Shown: positions 9,912-20,401 of the stretch, piece by piece
Numbering within the stretch: the stretch's first letter is position 1
Layout: every line of letters begins with the position of its first letter
NCBI GenBank assembly: GCA_023627715.1
Contig: JAMAHW010000031.1
Coordinates: 124,001-188,000, forward strand
Direction of reading: 5' to 3'
DNA from: Periconia sp. R9002
Lineage: Eukaryota; Ascomycota; Dothideomycetes; Pleosporales; Periconiaceae
Length of the DNA: 64,000 nucleotides
Notes under the pieces: generated by a model
Seen by the model: the letters and a program-made list of their open reading frames with translations, nothing else
Database searches by the model: none
Told to the model about the DNA's origin: nothing
Made by a program: the position numbers and the translations under genes

Positions 9912-12230
9912 ATGCACTTCACAGTGGGATCTTCTAGAGTCCGACTCTCTCTTAGCCGACTGTCGAGCCAGTCTAGCCTACCCAACCGAATCGACGATGC
10001 CGATCTAGAGAAACTCGATGAGCCTTTTATTCACAGTCCCGAACCTGGCGTGTACAAGATCCATTCTCATTCAGTGTCCGGCAAAGATAGAGGCACCTGG
10101 ACGGTTCGGAAACTAAACGATGGTGAAATTCCCTCGTCTGCGTGGAAAAAGGCCCTCTTTCCTTATCTAGGATTCACCGCTTCCTTGCCTGTCGTGGCGT
10201 CTCTCTTCTATATCATCGCGCAATCCCACATCATCTGGAAACATCGCGAGGGTCATGTGCCCGGGGATTGGAAGTCGTTCACCGGGTTGCTCTTACTGAG
10301 CATAGATTTGCTATCTTTCTGTAAGTCATGCCTTTTTGAAAGATCTCAGTCTATAAGCAAGTTTTTCTTACCTTCTCAAGTCGTTTACACAATCCCTGTG
10401 GTCTTGATCACTTCGAAGTCAATCAATCCTCGTCATCGCCCGCAGCTACAGATTTCTGGAGACAATGTGCCTGCAGTGGATGTCCTTGTCACAAGCTGTA
10501 ATGAGGATATTGGAGTGATTCAGGACACTCTTCTGGCAGTCCTTGCCATCGATTATCCACCGGACAAATTCAGAGTTCTTATCTCAGATGATGGGGCATC
10601 GGAGAAGCTTGAGGCCTGGGTCTCTGAGCTTGGACGTCCGAATCTACACTATACCAGTCGTTCAACTCGAGGAGGGTACAAAGCGGGGAACCTGAATCAT
10701 GCCGTGGCGCTAACTGAGAGACTGCCTGGAGGCCCAAGCGACTTGATCGCAGCACTAGATGCTGACATGATAGTGGAGAAAAGGTGGCTGCGCTCGGTTG
10801 TGGCTCACATAATTCTCGACGACAGGCTGGCAGTAGTGTGCCCTGCGCAAGTAAGTTTATCTGTTGGACAGGAGCGAATGCCTGATTGATTTTCATGGAT
10901 TGCCGGGGTTTACATATTGACCATTGACCTAGCATTTTTACAACGTGCCAATCAACGATCCTCTAGAACAATCCAACGTAATCTCATGGCATGGTCAAGA
11001 AATACTTCGCGATAACGCCGACTGGGCTTGGATCACGGGCTCTGGCTATGTCTTGCGACGCCAAGCATTGCATGACATCGGAGGGTTTCCTACGAAAGGC
11101 TTAACTGAGGATGTGCAATCTTCAGTGAGTATGATGGGCAAAGGGTGGAAGACGGCATCTCTACCAGAAAAACTGCAGTGGGGTTTAATACCCGATACAT
11201 ACTACGCGCACCTCAAGCAATTCGTTCGATGGGTGAGTCGTCCAAATTATTTGAACTTGTCCCTATGGAAGCACTAAGACTGCAAATCTAGAACATTGGG
11301 GGTAGTCAGATTGCTCAGCATTTTGGCTTCTACTTGAGTAGCAGCAAAACGGATCGGCTTACCTTATCTCAAAGGCTGCTTGGGTTTACATTCGGAGCAA
11401 CTACCATGATATTCCCCATCATCACGACAGTAAACCAAGTTGCCACCCCGATACGTTACATCTTAGGAACCCCGCTGGCCTATTTTGATACCAACGAAGA
11501 GTTGCGTCTGCTACTTCGTCTCCAGTGCGCGATGATTCTCTCAAGATGGTTACAGGAATTGCACATTTCTGCGTTTGTGGGCTATCGTGCTGCCGTTCAA
11601 GAGGCGTGCTTTGCCACGTGGATGTCGCCATGTATGTTTCCCTGTCTTTAGTTTTGTTCTCGAGAACCCTGCTAATAACACCCAGATTATACTTTGTCAA
11701 CCATCAGATCATTTGTCCTTCCAAAATGGTTAGGGGGCACCACGCCAGGATTCACTTCGACTGGCAGTATCTCCAACATGCTGCATGAACGTTCTGCCCA
11801 CAAACGCGCTTCCTTTCTTCGCCGGCTTTATGATGGCCTTTTTGAATGTGGTATGTGGTTCCACGCTCTTATCATTGCTGCAATGGCCATCTCTGTGGCG
11901 TTCCGCAGCCGAATCGTTCTCCAGCAATCTCCGCTTCATCCAATGTGGAGCACCACGAGCATTACGGAAATCCTAAGACATGTGGCATGGCCCGCAAGCT
12001 TTTGGCTAAAGACAATTTTCGGTAACTTAACGCCATTTCTCTACGTAATGTCTCCCCCAAGTGTTCCGGACCGGGATAAGCTGCTGGGTAACAGAGACAA
12101 GAGTGGGGCAAGGTATCCCCTTGAAAAGTTTAAAAAGGCTAGGACAACGTGGGCGGTAGATAACGCAGTGCTCTATCACTTCGTTGTACTCCATGCTGTT
12201 GTAGTGCTCCTGTGGACTTTCACCATTTGA
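9912..12230 (+). CDS. Processive GT2 glycosyltransferase, cellulose-synthase-like
   Basis: Four exons (9912-10850, 10933-11232, 11292-11631, 11686-12230) join in frame to 707 residues. It has a cytosolic N-terminus and membrane segments near residues 83-103, 122-139 and 152-168. The GT-A domain carries the processive set: DVLVTSCNED (about 190-199), DAD (283-285), TED (371-373, general base) and QFVRW (409-413, acceptor binding). Several C-terminal membrane segments that would form the export channel follow (MIFPIITTVNQVA, ALIIAAMAISVAF, HFVVLHAVVVLLW). Such enzymes polymerise a UDP-sugar and extrude a beta-glycan. Fungal relatives include mixed-linkage glucan synthases and Cps1-type enzymes; bacterial CslA is similar. 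No PilZ domain is visible. Polymer identity is unknown. The divergent copper oxidase and nearby lyase suggest a joint extracellular polysaccharide pathway. Confidence 0.9.
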
Positions 12231-13008
12231 GTTGGACGAATGTGCTGGAGTTTAGCGATATGGTGAGATACATAGACTTAGTTGATGTTTTCATATTCTA
12301 AATGATAGTTTGATGAAACATATACGCTGATCAAGTTGCCCATGCACAATAACTTACACCTCTGAGGGCAATGGGCAATTAGGCTATAATTATTTGCTAC
12401 TCAATCCTTCCCGCTCATATAATCGGGCCTACGGCTTATTACACGATAGCACACGATAGCTTTGAAATGCGATTCCTTCAACTAGTCATTGGATACTCGA
12501 TCGCGATCTATGGTTCCCAAAACGTCTTCCCGAGCCGCCCCACAACGAAGAGTGGTATCGCGAGTCAATAGCAGCGGCAAGATATTTGCACCGAACGGCA
12601 GATTTGGCCCCCTCTGTTCCCGTTAAATGTACTCATTAATGATTCAGGATTAACTGAAATCACGCATTTTCACCCAAATCAGGTAGCGTCTAGAAGAGTC
12701 ATGTTCGTATTACGCGGTGTTATGCAGCTTACTGCTGTATTTCACAAACAGGGCGTAAATTTTCTGGGACGGGCCCAATCAGAGCTAGGTCCAACCTTTT
12801 TCAGCTTCACCTTTGATAAGGAATGTTAAGGCAATAAGCTCTTATGCACATACTCTACTCCGCGGAGTTCTGCCTGTGTTTGCTCCACGAAGTGTCTACT
12901 GTACAGTCCACAGCTCTTTCTCAATAAGTCGCACTAGCGTGGACCGGCGTTAAAGGTTAACGTAAACCGTAAGCCTTAACACAACTTCACCCATCCCACG
13001 TCGCCGTA
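12231..13008. other. Intergenic spacer (convergent 3' flanks)
   Basis: This lies between the 3' ends of the GT2 and HET genes. A direct tandem copy of ACACGATAGC sits at 12441-12460. No gene or stable hairpin was recognised. Confidence 0.45.
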
Positions 13009-15475
13009 TCATATAATCACCACAACTTTTTCCTCCGCTCCAACATCCTTGTGATATTTATGCAGCCCAGGAAGTTCTCCATCCCTAAACCGATGCTCAT
13101 GCTTCCCCTTCCCATCAACGTTCTTTGCCCACCCCATACTCTCGAGGTCGCCAACAATACTTTTGCCCTTCCACCCATTAGCCCTTTCAACTAGCCTTCC
13201 CGGCCTGTCCTTCATACCGCACGCATACCCATACCAATAGCAATCTTCCCACGCGGCGTATCCCACTCTCCTATACTCTCCTTCAACCCTTCCAGTAGGT
13301 ACGAGCGCGACGGTCCAAACCTCTAGCGGATCAGTGTCTGCGTGCGTGTTTAGGAGGGAACCAGATTTGCGACCCGTATTGCGCTGCGAGATGGCGAGGA
13401 AAGTTAGTTGTGTTGAGGGTGGGATGATCTCGTCGGGGCGAAACGAACCGCGGATGAGGCGCCAGCTCGGTGAGGCACGACCTAGAGTGCTAGATGGTTT
13501 CGAGGACGAGAAGATGAAGAGATCACTTGGGTGAATGGAGCGGCCGCGGTAGGTGATGTAGTGTTTCGTCCCGGTTGGAATTGTGCATTGCATGTCTGGT
13601 GCTACGTCGGCGGCTTCTCGGATGGAATATGGGTAGATGGCATCGACGTAGCCGGTGCGGACTTCGCCACGAATTTTGAGGGTTCCGGTCTGCTTTACAG
13701 CGGTGCCTGTGGAAGTAATGTTGAGTATTTGGCATATAGGCTTGCTGTCTATCATTACGGCGTGATTGTAGCAGATGGGGACAGTCACGGAAGCCCATGA
13801 CCAACTTGGGGCTATATGCTCTTCGTGGCGGACGTTTTTGTTGCGTTCCATGTCGAAGGCGCCTACTGTAGTTGGTGTGAATTCGTTGACGTGAGGTATA
13901 TTCCATAGCAGTCCGATCCAGGGGTATTGAGACCAGATTCCGGCATGGTAATCACTTGTAGTATGTCGCTTAAGTGCTTTCGCTATGCCGTCAATAGCGA
14001 CTAGTCGGTCAAAAGCTTTTGTCATGCCTCTGTGAGTGTAATTCATTACACCATAGCACCAGTATTGCAATTGGTACCGGATTGCCATTTTTTTGTTTTC
14101 TATATCGGGTAAATCGAAGTATTCCATCGGTTCGAAGATTCCCCCCTTGAGCGAGCGTAGATGATCCATATGCCGCGACATTCCACTCAATGGCGAGCGT
14201 TCGGAGCCATGACCGGACTCGCACCTTCATCGAACATAAATGATTAGCATTCATTCTTGAAAAATGTGCGAATTGTCTTGCACTTACTCCCAACGCACTT
14301 GCGAACCATCATAGATAAGCATACGAGGTGACAACAACTGCTCTTGCAAAACCCATGCTCGCCCGTACAAAGCAGGCTCAGGGCCTCCTACCCCCTGCTC
14401 ACGGCCATACGAGTCAAATCGAAATCTATGGGGCTTCGCCAATTTTGACGTATCGTGCGTTGGGAATATGTCAACGATGAAAGGAAAATGCAGTAAGCCG
14501 TCTCTTTCCATGAAGCAGCCAATCTCCCCTCCTTTCGCATGGGCGGCACCTATTTTAAGCACCGCGTTCCGATAGACATCGCACATAGTTGCGGCTTCTT
14601 TTTCCCAGTCGGCACCATCATCTTGAATGATACAGAGAGAATCGATCCAAATGTAACGGTATCCAAGTTTTCGTGTCACATGCACAGCTTCGCGAAACGT
14701 CTTCGACAGTTTCGAAGGATCTATTCCTTCCAAATGCGCATCGTAGTTCTCCTTCAAGGTTCTGATGATTTGTGTTTGTCCCCAGCAATGGCTGAGACTT
14801 ATGTATGATGGAACATCTCCGTCCTCGGAGAAGGCTTTGGTTTCTACTAGTTTGACGGTATTGTTGTCGACATCTATTAGTCTTGTGGGGACAAAAGAGA
14901 TTTCGCCTACTGGACTAATCTTCCGGCAATTTTTGTGCTGTGATAAACATCGATTGAGCCAAAAAGCGACGAGTTCGAACGTTGCATCCGACCCGGTACT
15001 GGTGTTCTCGAGGTTGGAGGTACGGCCCAGGACGAGGGCCAAATTCTCTGGTTTGATAAGAATTGTAAATACTTCTCTAGAGCGTTATAGTTGACTCACC
15101 ATCGGTAATGGGTCCCGCAAATGCTGCGACCAGACGCTTTGAGATTCGTGCTTTCTTGCCGATTTGATTTGCTTCCCAGAATCCGGCACAGAGCTTGGCC
15201 TGCGCTCCCGGATCCGATTCGAAACTGAGAACAATGTCTAACGGCTCGTCATGGTCGGAAAGGAATGCATCTCGTTCATGTACGTTAGGCGTGAACTCTA
15301 TAGCACGACAAATGGTGCAATTTGCGCGGGATGATTGCTTGAGCTCGCGAAAATTCTTGTGGAGTACCGTCTCATATCGTCCCCAACGCACATCACTCTT
15401 CGAATCGATAACCACTGGTATATGTGAGCCCGCAGCCACGGCTTTCCAAAACTGTTGGCATTTCTCGCAGAACAT
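13009..15475 (-). CDS. HET-domain (heterokaryon incompatibility) protein 1
   Basis: Three exons (15100-15475, 14288-15047, 13009-14224) join in frame to 783 residues. The N-terminus has two CxxC pairs (CEKC at residue 3, CTIC mid-exon 1). The HET domain spans roughly 205-350 with the usual blocks: YISLSHCWG, YRYIWIDSLCIIQDD and RAWVLQEQLLSPRMLIY. The C-terminal region has the WSWASV motif common downstream of HET domains. HET proteins trigger a cell-death reaction after fusion with a genetically different strain, and some may sense foreign organisms. No transmembrane or NACHT region is visible. Many HET genes are polymorphic or silent, so the trigger cannot be inferred. Confidence 0.9.
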
Positions 15476-15630
15476 GATATTAGTCAGTCACCTTGAGATG
15501 TGGGCTGACATGAACGCCTCAAGCATTAAAGGAAAACTAGACCAAAAGCACACTAGCCAATTCTCGATATATAATCCTGGCGCATGTTGAAGCGCTTTCT
15601 ATAATTTATTGTTGGGTATCGTAGTTGATT

Positions 15631-17348
15631 TTACGCCTCAGTAACCGTTTCCAAAACCTCAATAGCTCCACCAACCAAATGTAAACTTCCCGTAACCAAT
15701 ACCATGACTGCTGGATCGGCGGGGTGGCCTTCCGTCCACCCACTTGCTACGGTCCTTGCCGTTGCTATGGCTTCTTCAATCGTTTTCACGACTTTGACAT
15801 CAGCGGTGTTGTCAATTTCCGACCAGGTGGACGCAAGCGCTTTCTGCACCGCTAGCGTATCAACATCTTGCTGATTCACATTTATGGAAACAAGGTCGGG
15901 TTTATATCCTTCGCTAAAGGTCTGGTTTGTGGTGAAAATGACATGTGTAAAGGGTGATGTAGAGCCCGACGTAATGCCTGCTTGAAGCGCCGTATAGAGC
16001 GCCTTAGCAAGCGCGCTGGCATCGCGTGTTTGTTGGTTGAAAATGAGAATGCGAGGTGTTGTAGATGTCGGGGAAGCCTTGGACAATGCCATCTGCTCCG
16101 CGAACCATCGACCTGTCACTTCGATACTTTCTAATGTATGGCCCCCATCAATATGCCATGCGATGTTCGCTTCACGACGGACCTCGCATCGACCCGGCCA
16201 ACGTACACTTTCCAATCCTTTGATGAACTCAGGAGGCAGTTCGATGTGAGGGGTTGTCGTTGGGTCGGGGATTGAGGTGTGGCCGAGATTACGGAGGTGA
16301 GCAGCGGCGACTGCGATCGCAACCGAAGCGTTGAGCTTTTGAAAGTCTGCAGAAAGACCGAGTTTGACTTGTTGAGTGTCGAGGGCGGGATGAACATTGA
16401 CAACGTGCAATGTGGTATTCTTTTCTGCTGCTCGCTGTTGCAGCACTGTGATTGCTTCCTCTTTCTGAGGCGCGGTGAATGCGAGAACCCCTGGTTTGAA
16501 GATACCTGCCTTATGCCAGGCAATCTCGGGTAATGTGGACCCAAGCATAGCAGTATGGTCTATCCCCAAGCTTGTCACTGCGGTGACTGATGGCTTTGTC
16601 AAGATATTGGTGCTGTCGTACTCTCCTCCAATACCGCATTCCATAATGGCTGTATCCACACCTTCCTCCAGATAGGCGTGCAAGGCCATAAGGGTCAGGT
16701 ATCGAAAGTAGACCGGCTTTGTGGGCACGTCAGACGGTGTCTCCACTGCCTTGGATGAAGCCTCAAGCCGATCCCATATCTCAAAGAAGTACTTGGCGAA
16801 CATCTCTTCTGATATTGGCTCATGATTTATTTGTATTCGTTCGCGAACAAAGCGCAAGTGCGGTGAAGTGTACAGTCCGGTCTTGGTGGGTGGCTTTGAC
16901 GACTCGGGGGCGGAAGGAAGATATTGCGAGAGAATGGAGGATACAAAGGCGCTTGTGGATCCTTTTCCTTTGGTACCGGCGATGTGAATCGGCTTTAAAC
17001 GATCGAAATCCGAGGGCTGTATCGAGTCAGAATCGCACACTTGAAGGATGGATGCGGTGATGGTGCGCACACCTCATAGCCAATTTTCCGGCACCATTCG
17101 ATCATCTCCGGAATAGCTTGTTTGTTCATACCCTTGCCTGACTTCCGGATGGCATCGACAATCGAAAAGTTGGACTGCAAGGTGTTGAGCGCCGCAACGG
17201 CCGCCTACGTGTGTTGGTTAGCAATTGGTCGTGGAGCATGGCAAAACTTGTCTCTTACTGCATAGTCTCGACTCGCCATGACGGGATAGACGTGATAAGA
17301 GCGCAGATTAGGCAAGCAATTGCTCAACTGCCGCCTGACTACGAACAT
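15631..17348 (-). CDS. met7: Folylpolyglutamate synthase, with possible mitochondrial start
   Basis: Three exons (17259-17348, 17073-17204, 15631-17016) join in frame to 535 residues. The enzyme adds gamma-linked glutamates to folates with ATP, keeping folates in the cell and making them good cofactors for methionine and purine synthesis. The P-loop signature HIAGTKGKGSTSAF lies early in exon 3, followed by TGLYTSPHL, ECGIGGEYDSTNI and SLGIDHTAMLG, all typical of Mur-ligase-like FPGS. Two in-frame starts exist. The first (17348) adds 23 residues (MFVVRRQLSN.. rich in Arg, no acids), which look like a mitochondrial presequence. The second (17279, MASRDYA) gives a 512-residue cytosolic form. 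Family length is about 490-550. Identity is firm; the dual-start idea is inference. Confidence 0.93.
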
Positions 17349-19061
17349 GTGGGCATCACGTCTTGGTGGGTGAACATAGGATGAGAAGAGCCCATCATTT
17401 TTCAGATGGATAAACTCCACGCCGCCAGTAGCCGATAACGCATCATAACGCACGGACCGTTTGTTGTAGAAAGCCACCACCAACCCTCCAGCCTCAACTG
17501 CTCGGTACCATCTTTCACCATCCGTCCTGCCCTGACTATTTCAATGAATCAGTATCGCCGCAATTATACCGGTTGTCTTGGGTTTGAGAAGATGTCGATT
17601 CGATGTACCGGCTGCGCAAGGTTGTGGCAGAGCGAAGGTCTTCGATCCACCCATTTCGAACAGCAGAACAGCAGAACACCAATGCCCTCAACAACGTTTT
17701 CTAGCTATCGTGCGTATCAATGTTTATCACGGGCAAAGAAGCACACCCTCACGGGCGATACAAGACCGCGAAACTCGGCGTAGCAGATCTGGTTCTCATG
17801 TCTCCATACAGCTAGTGTAAAACGCGGTGGAGTTTGAGGTCAAAATTCTCCGGTTCCATGTCTCGGTGTCCACTCCGCGTCTTCTCTTACCATGGACTCC
17901 TATCTTCTCATTGAGTCGCTAGTGAGACTATCTGCATCTTCGAATGTATTCCAAGAACGTCTCACTCCATGGCGCTCTCTCTTTCCACTACTATCATCAC
18001 CATATTCAAGGACTTCAAAAGTTTCTTTTGCGCGATAAACGATCGATGTTTGCTGTCTGTCCAAACAACTGCGGCTAATAAACCTATCCGACTGTACCTG
18101 CAGACGCACGCGATCGATTCCATATAGCAACCCTGCTCAGCTTCTATTTCTAATTAAACAGGCAAGATTCCAGCGTGAGCGTCTTGGAAGTCATTGTAAA
18201 CATTTCTGTTTGAGATTAAAGGAACTCACGGGAACAAACTTTCTTTTCATGCCGAAGTAGCCCGTCGTATACGCCCTACAATTGATGCCATGTCGTACCG
18301 GTCTGTCAAAAGAGTGTGGGACTGTAAGCAGTGTCACAAACAATTGATCTCCAGATTTTACAGGTAACCCCAATCTTTGCAGCTTGCAAAGGCCGGGAAG
18401 CGTTCTTGCGCAGCCTCCTTGCGTGTCGCACGCAATCATGTTGCGAATGTGACGGCCGGAGTCGCATCATGCATCAGGCACGCGTTTCACAACCCATGTG
18501 GTCCTCACCACACCCACCCCGCCCGGCGCCCAGGATTGCGATCTGTTATTAGCCTTTAATGTCCTGTTCCTACGTGTTTTTTTCCTTTTTCGCCCTCTTG
18601 AGCTGGCTCGAAAGTCCTTCATTTTTTCTTTATTGCGATGGCGCCAACACATTCTTGAGCATCTGCTGCGCAGTTTTGAGAATGGAGCTGCGCAACGAAT
18701 ATCTTCATCTCCGGCAGATGACATGACACCCAAAAACGAGAACAAAAAGACAAAGAAATCAAAGAAAAAGAATAAAAGAAAACTCGGAAAAACAAAGGGG
18801 CGCCCAGGACAAGGAAAAGGACGACATTCTTTGTTGTCTTTCACTACGGCGCCGGGTATGACCAGTTGTGGTAGGTAGGTGTGACCTCAATCGCCACGTT
18901 AAGGTGTACTTGTAATGCATTGGACTAAGAGTATTTAATGGCAGAATGCAACTTCAAGGACATAGAAATAGAGACCAAATCAACTCACCCTCGCTAGCAT
19001 TCGCAATCCAGCGCATGAGTAATTTCCAAACAACCAGCAAATTATCGCAGTTCTTCCAGCC
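17349..19061. other. Gene-free region upstream of the secreted-protein gene
   Basis: About 1.7 kb. Open frames on both strands between 18467 and 18878 overlap each other and reflect Lys/Arg-rich low complexity (A-rich stretch about 18735-18800), not a gene. It should contain the promoters of the synthase gene (left end) and of the secreted-protein gene (right end). Confidence 0.4.
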
Positions 19062-19730
19062 ATGCTCCTGCTCGCACTCTTTCCGGCCGCAACTCTATGG
19101 TCAACCTTCTTCGCTTCTCTCCTTCTCATAACAACTACATCAGCGCATCCGTACCCCCAGTTCACCCACGGCGTGCGATCCTTAGGTCTTGAATCCCTAC
19201 ATCCTACATTCCACCTTTTCCCCCGCCTTTGGACTTCCCCTAAAGCACCAGAAAAACGGACATCAACGCCAATAAACCGCCATCTCTACCGTCGCGGCCT
19301 CCCAGGTGCAGTCTACATATGCACAGACGCCAACTTCCGCGGGAACTGCGCATGGACAATGCCCGACAATAAATGCCACATTCCAGGCACAGGCAAAAAC
19401 GCGCCCGAATCCATCGGCCCTGACCCAGGTGGATCCTGCGTACTCTTCGAGACGACGACCTGTGACGGCAACCAGATCAAGACACTCCGCTTTCCGGGCA
19501 TCGAAACTGCGGTCCCCGAGTTTGGCAGTATCCAGTGCTTTGCGGATGTGGGCCGTCGAAATGCAACGTCGGCTGCGGCGAATACGAAGTCGAAGGCAAA
19601 TGCAGATCCGAGGTTGCCGGGTGGATTTGGAAGTGCGGACGCGTTAGCTTTAAAGAATGTGCTTACGGATATGGAGAAAGATGGTTTCAAGCAGGGCATG
19701 ATTGGGTTGAAAAAGGGGCATTATTATTGA
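19062..19730 (+). CDS. Secreted Cys-rich protein, possible beta/gamma-crystallin-like fold
   Basis: Single exon, 222 residues. Residues 1-28 form a signal peptide ending TTSA. A pro-region follows with Kex2-type dibasic sites KR (65-66) and RR (77-78). The mature domain has six cysteines; its blocks VYICTDANFRGNCAWTM and CVLFETTTCDGNQIKTLRFPG have a Y/F-x-x-C..F-x-G-x-C rhythm like crystallin-type Greek-key repeats. The tail is Gly/Lys-rich and ends KKGHYY. It is most likely an extracellular structural or effector-like protein; I do not recognise a named family. It stands alone between FPGS and the second HET gene. Confidence 0.75.
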   Translation: MLLLALFPAATLWSTFFASLLLITTTSAHPYPQFTHGVRSLGLESLHPTFHLFPRLWTSPKAPEKRTSTPINRHLYRRGLPGAVYICTDANFRGNCAWTMPDNKCHIPGTGKNAPESIGPDPGGSCVLFETTTCDGNQIKTLRFPGIETAVPEFGSIQCFADVGRRNATSAAANTKSKANADPRLPGGFGSADALALKNVLTDMEKDGFKQGMIGLKKGHYY

Positions 19731-20401
19731 GCTGATGCCCATATCCGTTTCATCAACTTCCTCGTCGGTTACGAAGACCTCACTCTTGACCATTTCAACA
19801 TCTTTCCTTCTCAATATGCACTTTTTTATCCGCTTTCCTCGTGTGGCAGAGGGCCAGGGCTTGTTATTCCCCCGTTCTTTCAATACAACCGAGTAGTTTA
19901 GATTCCGTCCACGGTTCATTTGTCTGATTGTTTTTCTATACGATCTTCATATTCCTGCAACAATTCCTTGCCTCCATGCTTCTTGTAACCCTCACCCTTA
20001 TTAATCGTAATGAACGCAACGCGAAAGCTAGAATGAACTCTGTTTGACAAAAAAAGATATGGTGTATTACTGAGATTCTTGCTGCGTTATAATAAACTCG
20101 AGTATTCTCAATGGCTTTACTCTCCCTCGCTGTTATGCACCAGCAGCGCACAAATATCTCTCATTCACAGGAGGTGAAAAACCTAAGATGTTTAAGTACA
20201 TGAATCAACCATCACTGTAAAATCTGCTTTGAATTGTGACTTGGATAATTAAAAAAGTGGTGCGGATCATCTTACTCAAGTGCTTCCTGCTGACTTGGCT
20301 GCTTACCCCGCAAACGCATGATTCGGTTTCCTGCATTTCCACCCCACCTCCTCGTATACGTACTGGGCCTCTCATGAGTATTTTTAGCTTGCTCCAATAG
20401 C
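19731..20401. other. Intergenic spacer before HET gene 2
   Basis: It contains the 3' flank of the secreted-protein gene and the 5' flank of the HET gene. No gene or repeat is supported. Confidence 0.45.

Noticed and set aside
18467..18878. Overlapping 125- and 126-residue frames on both strands
   Set aside because: Low-complexity Lys/Phe-rich sequence on an A-rich tract, no domain or splice support.
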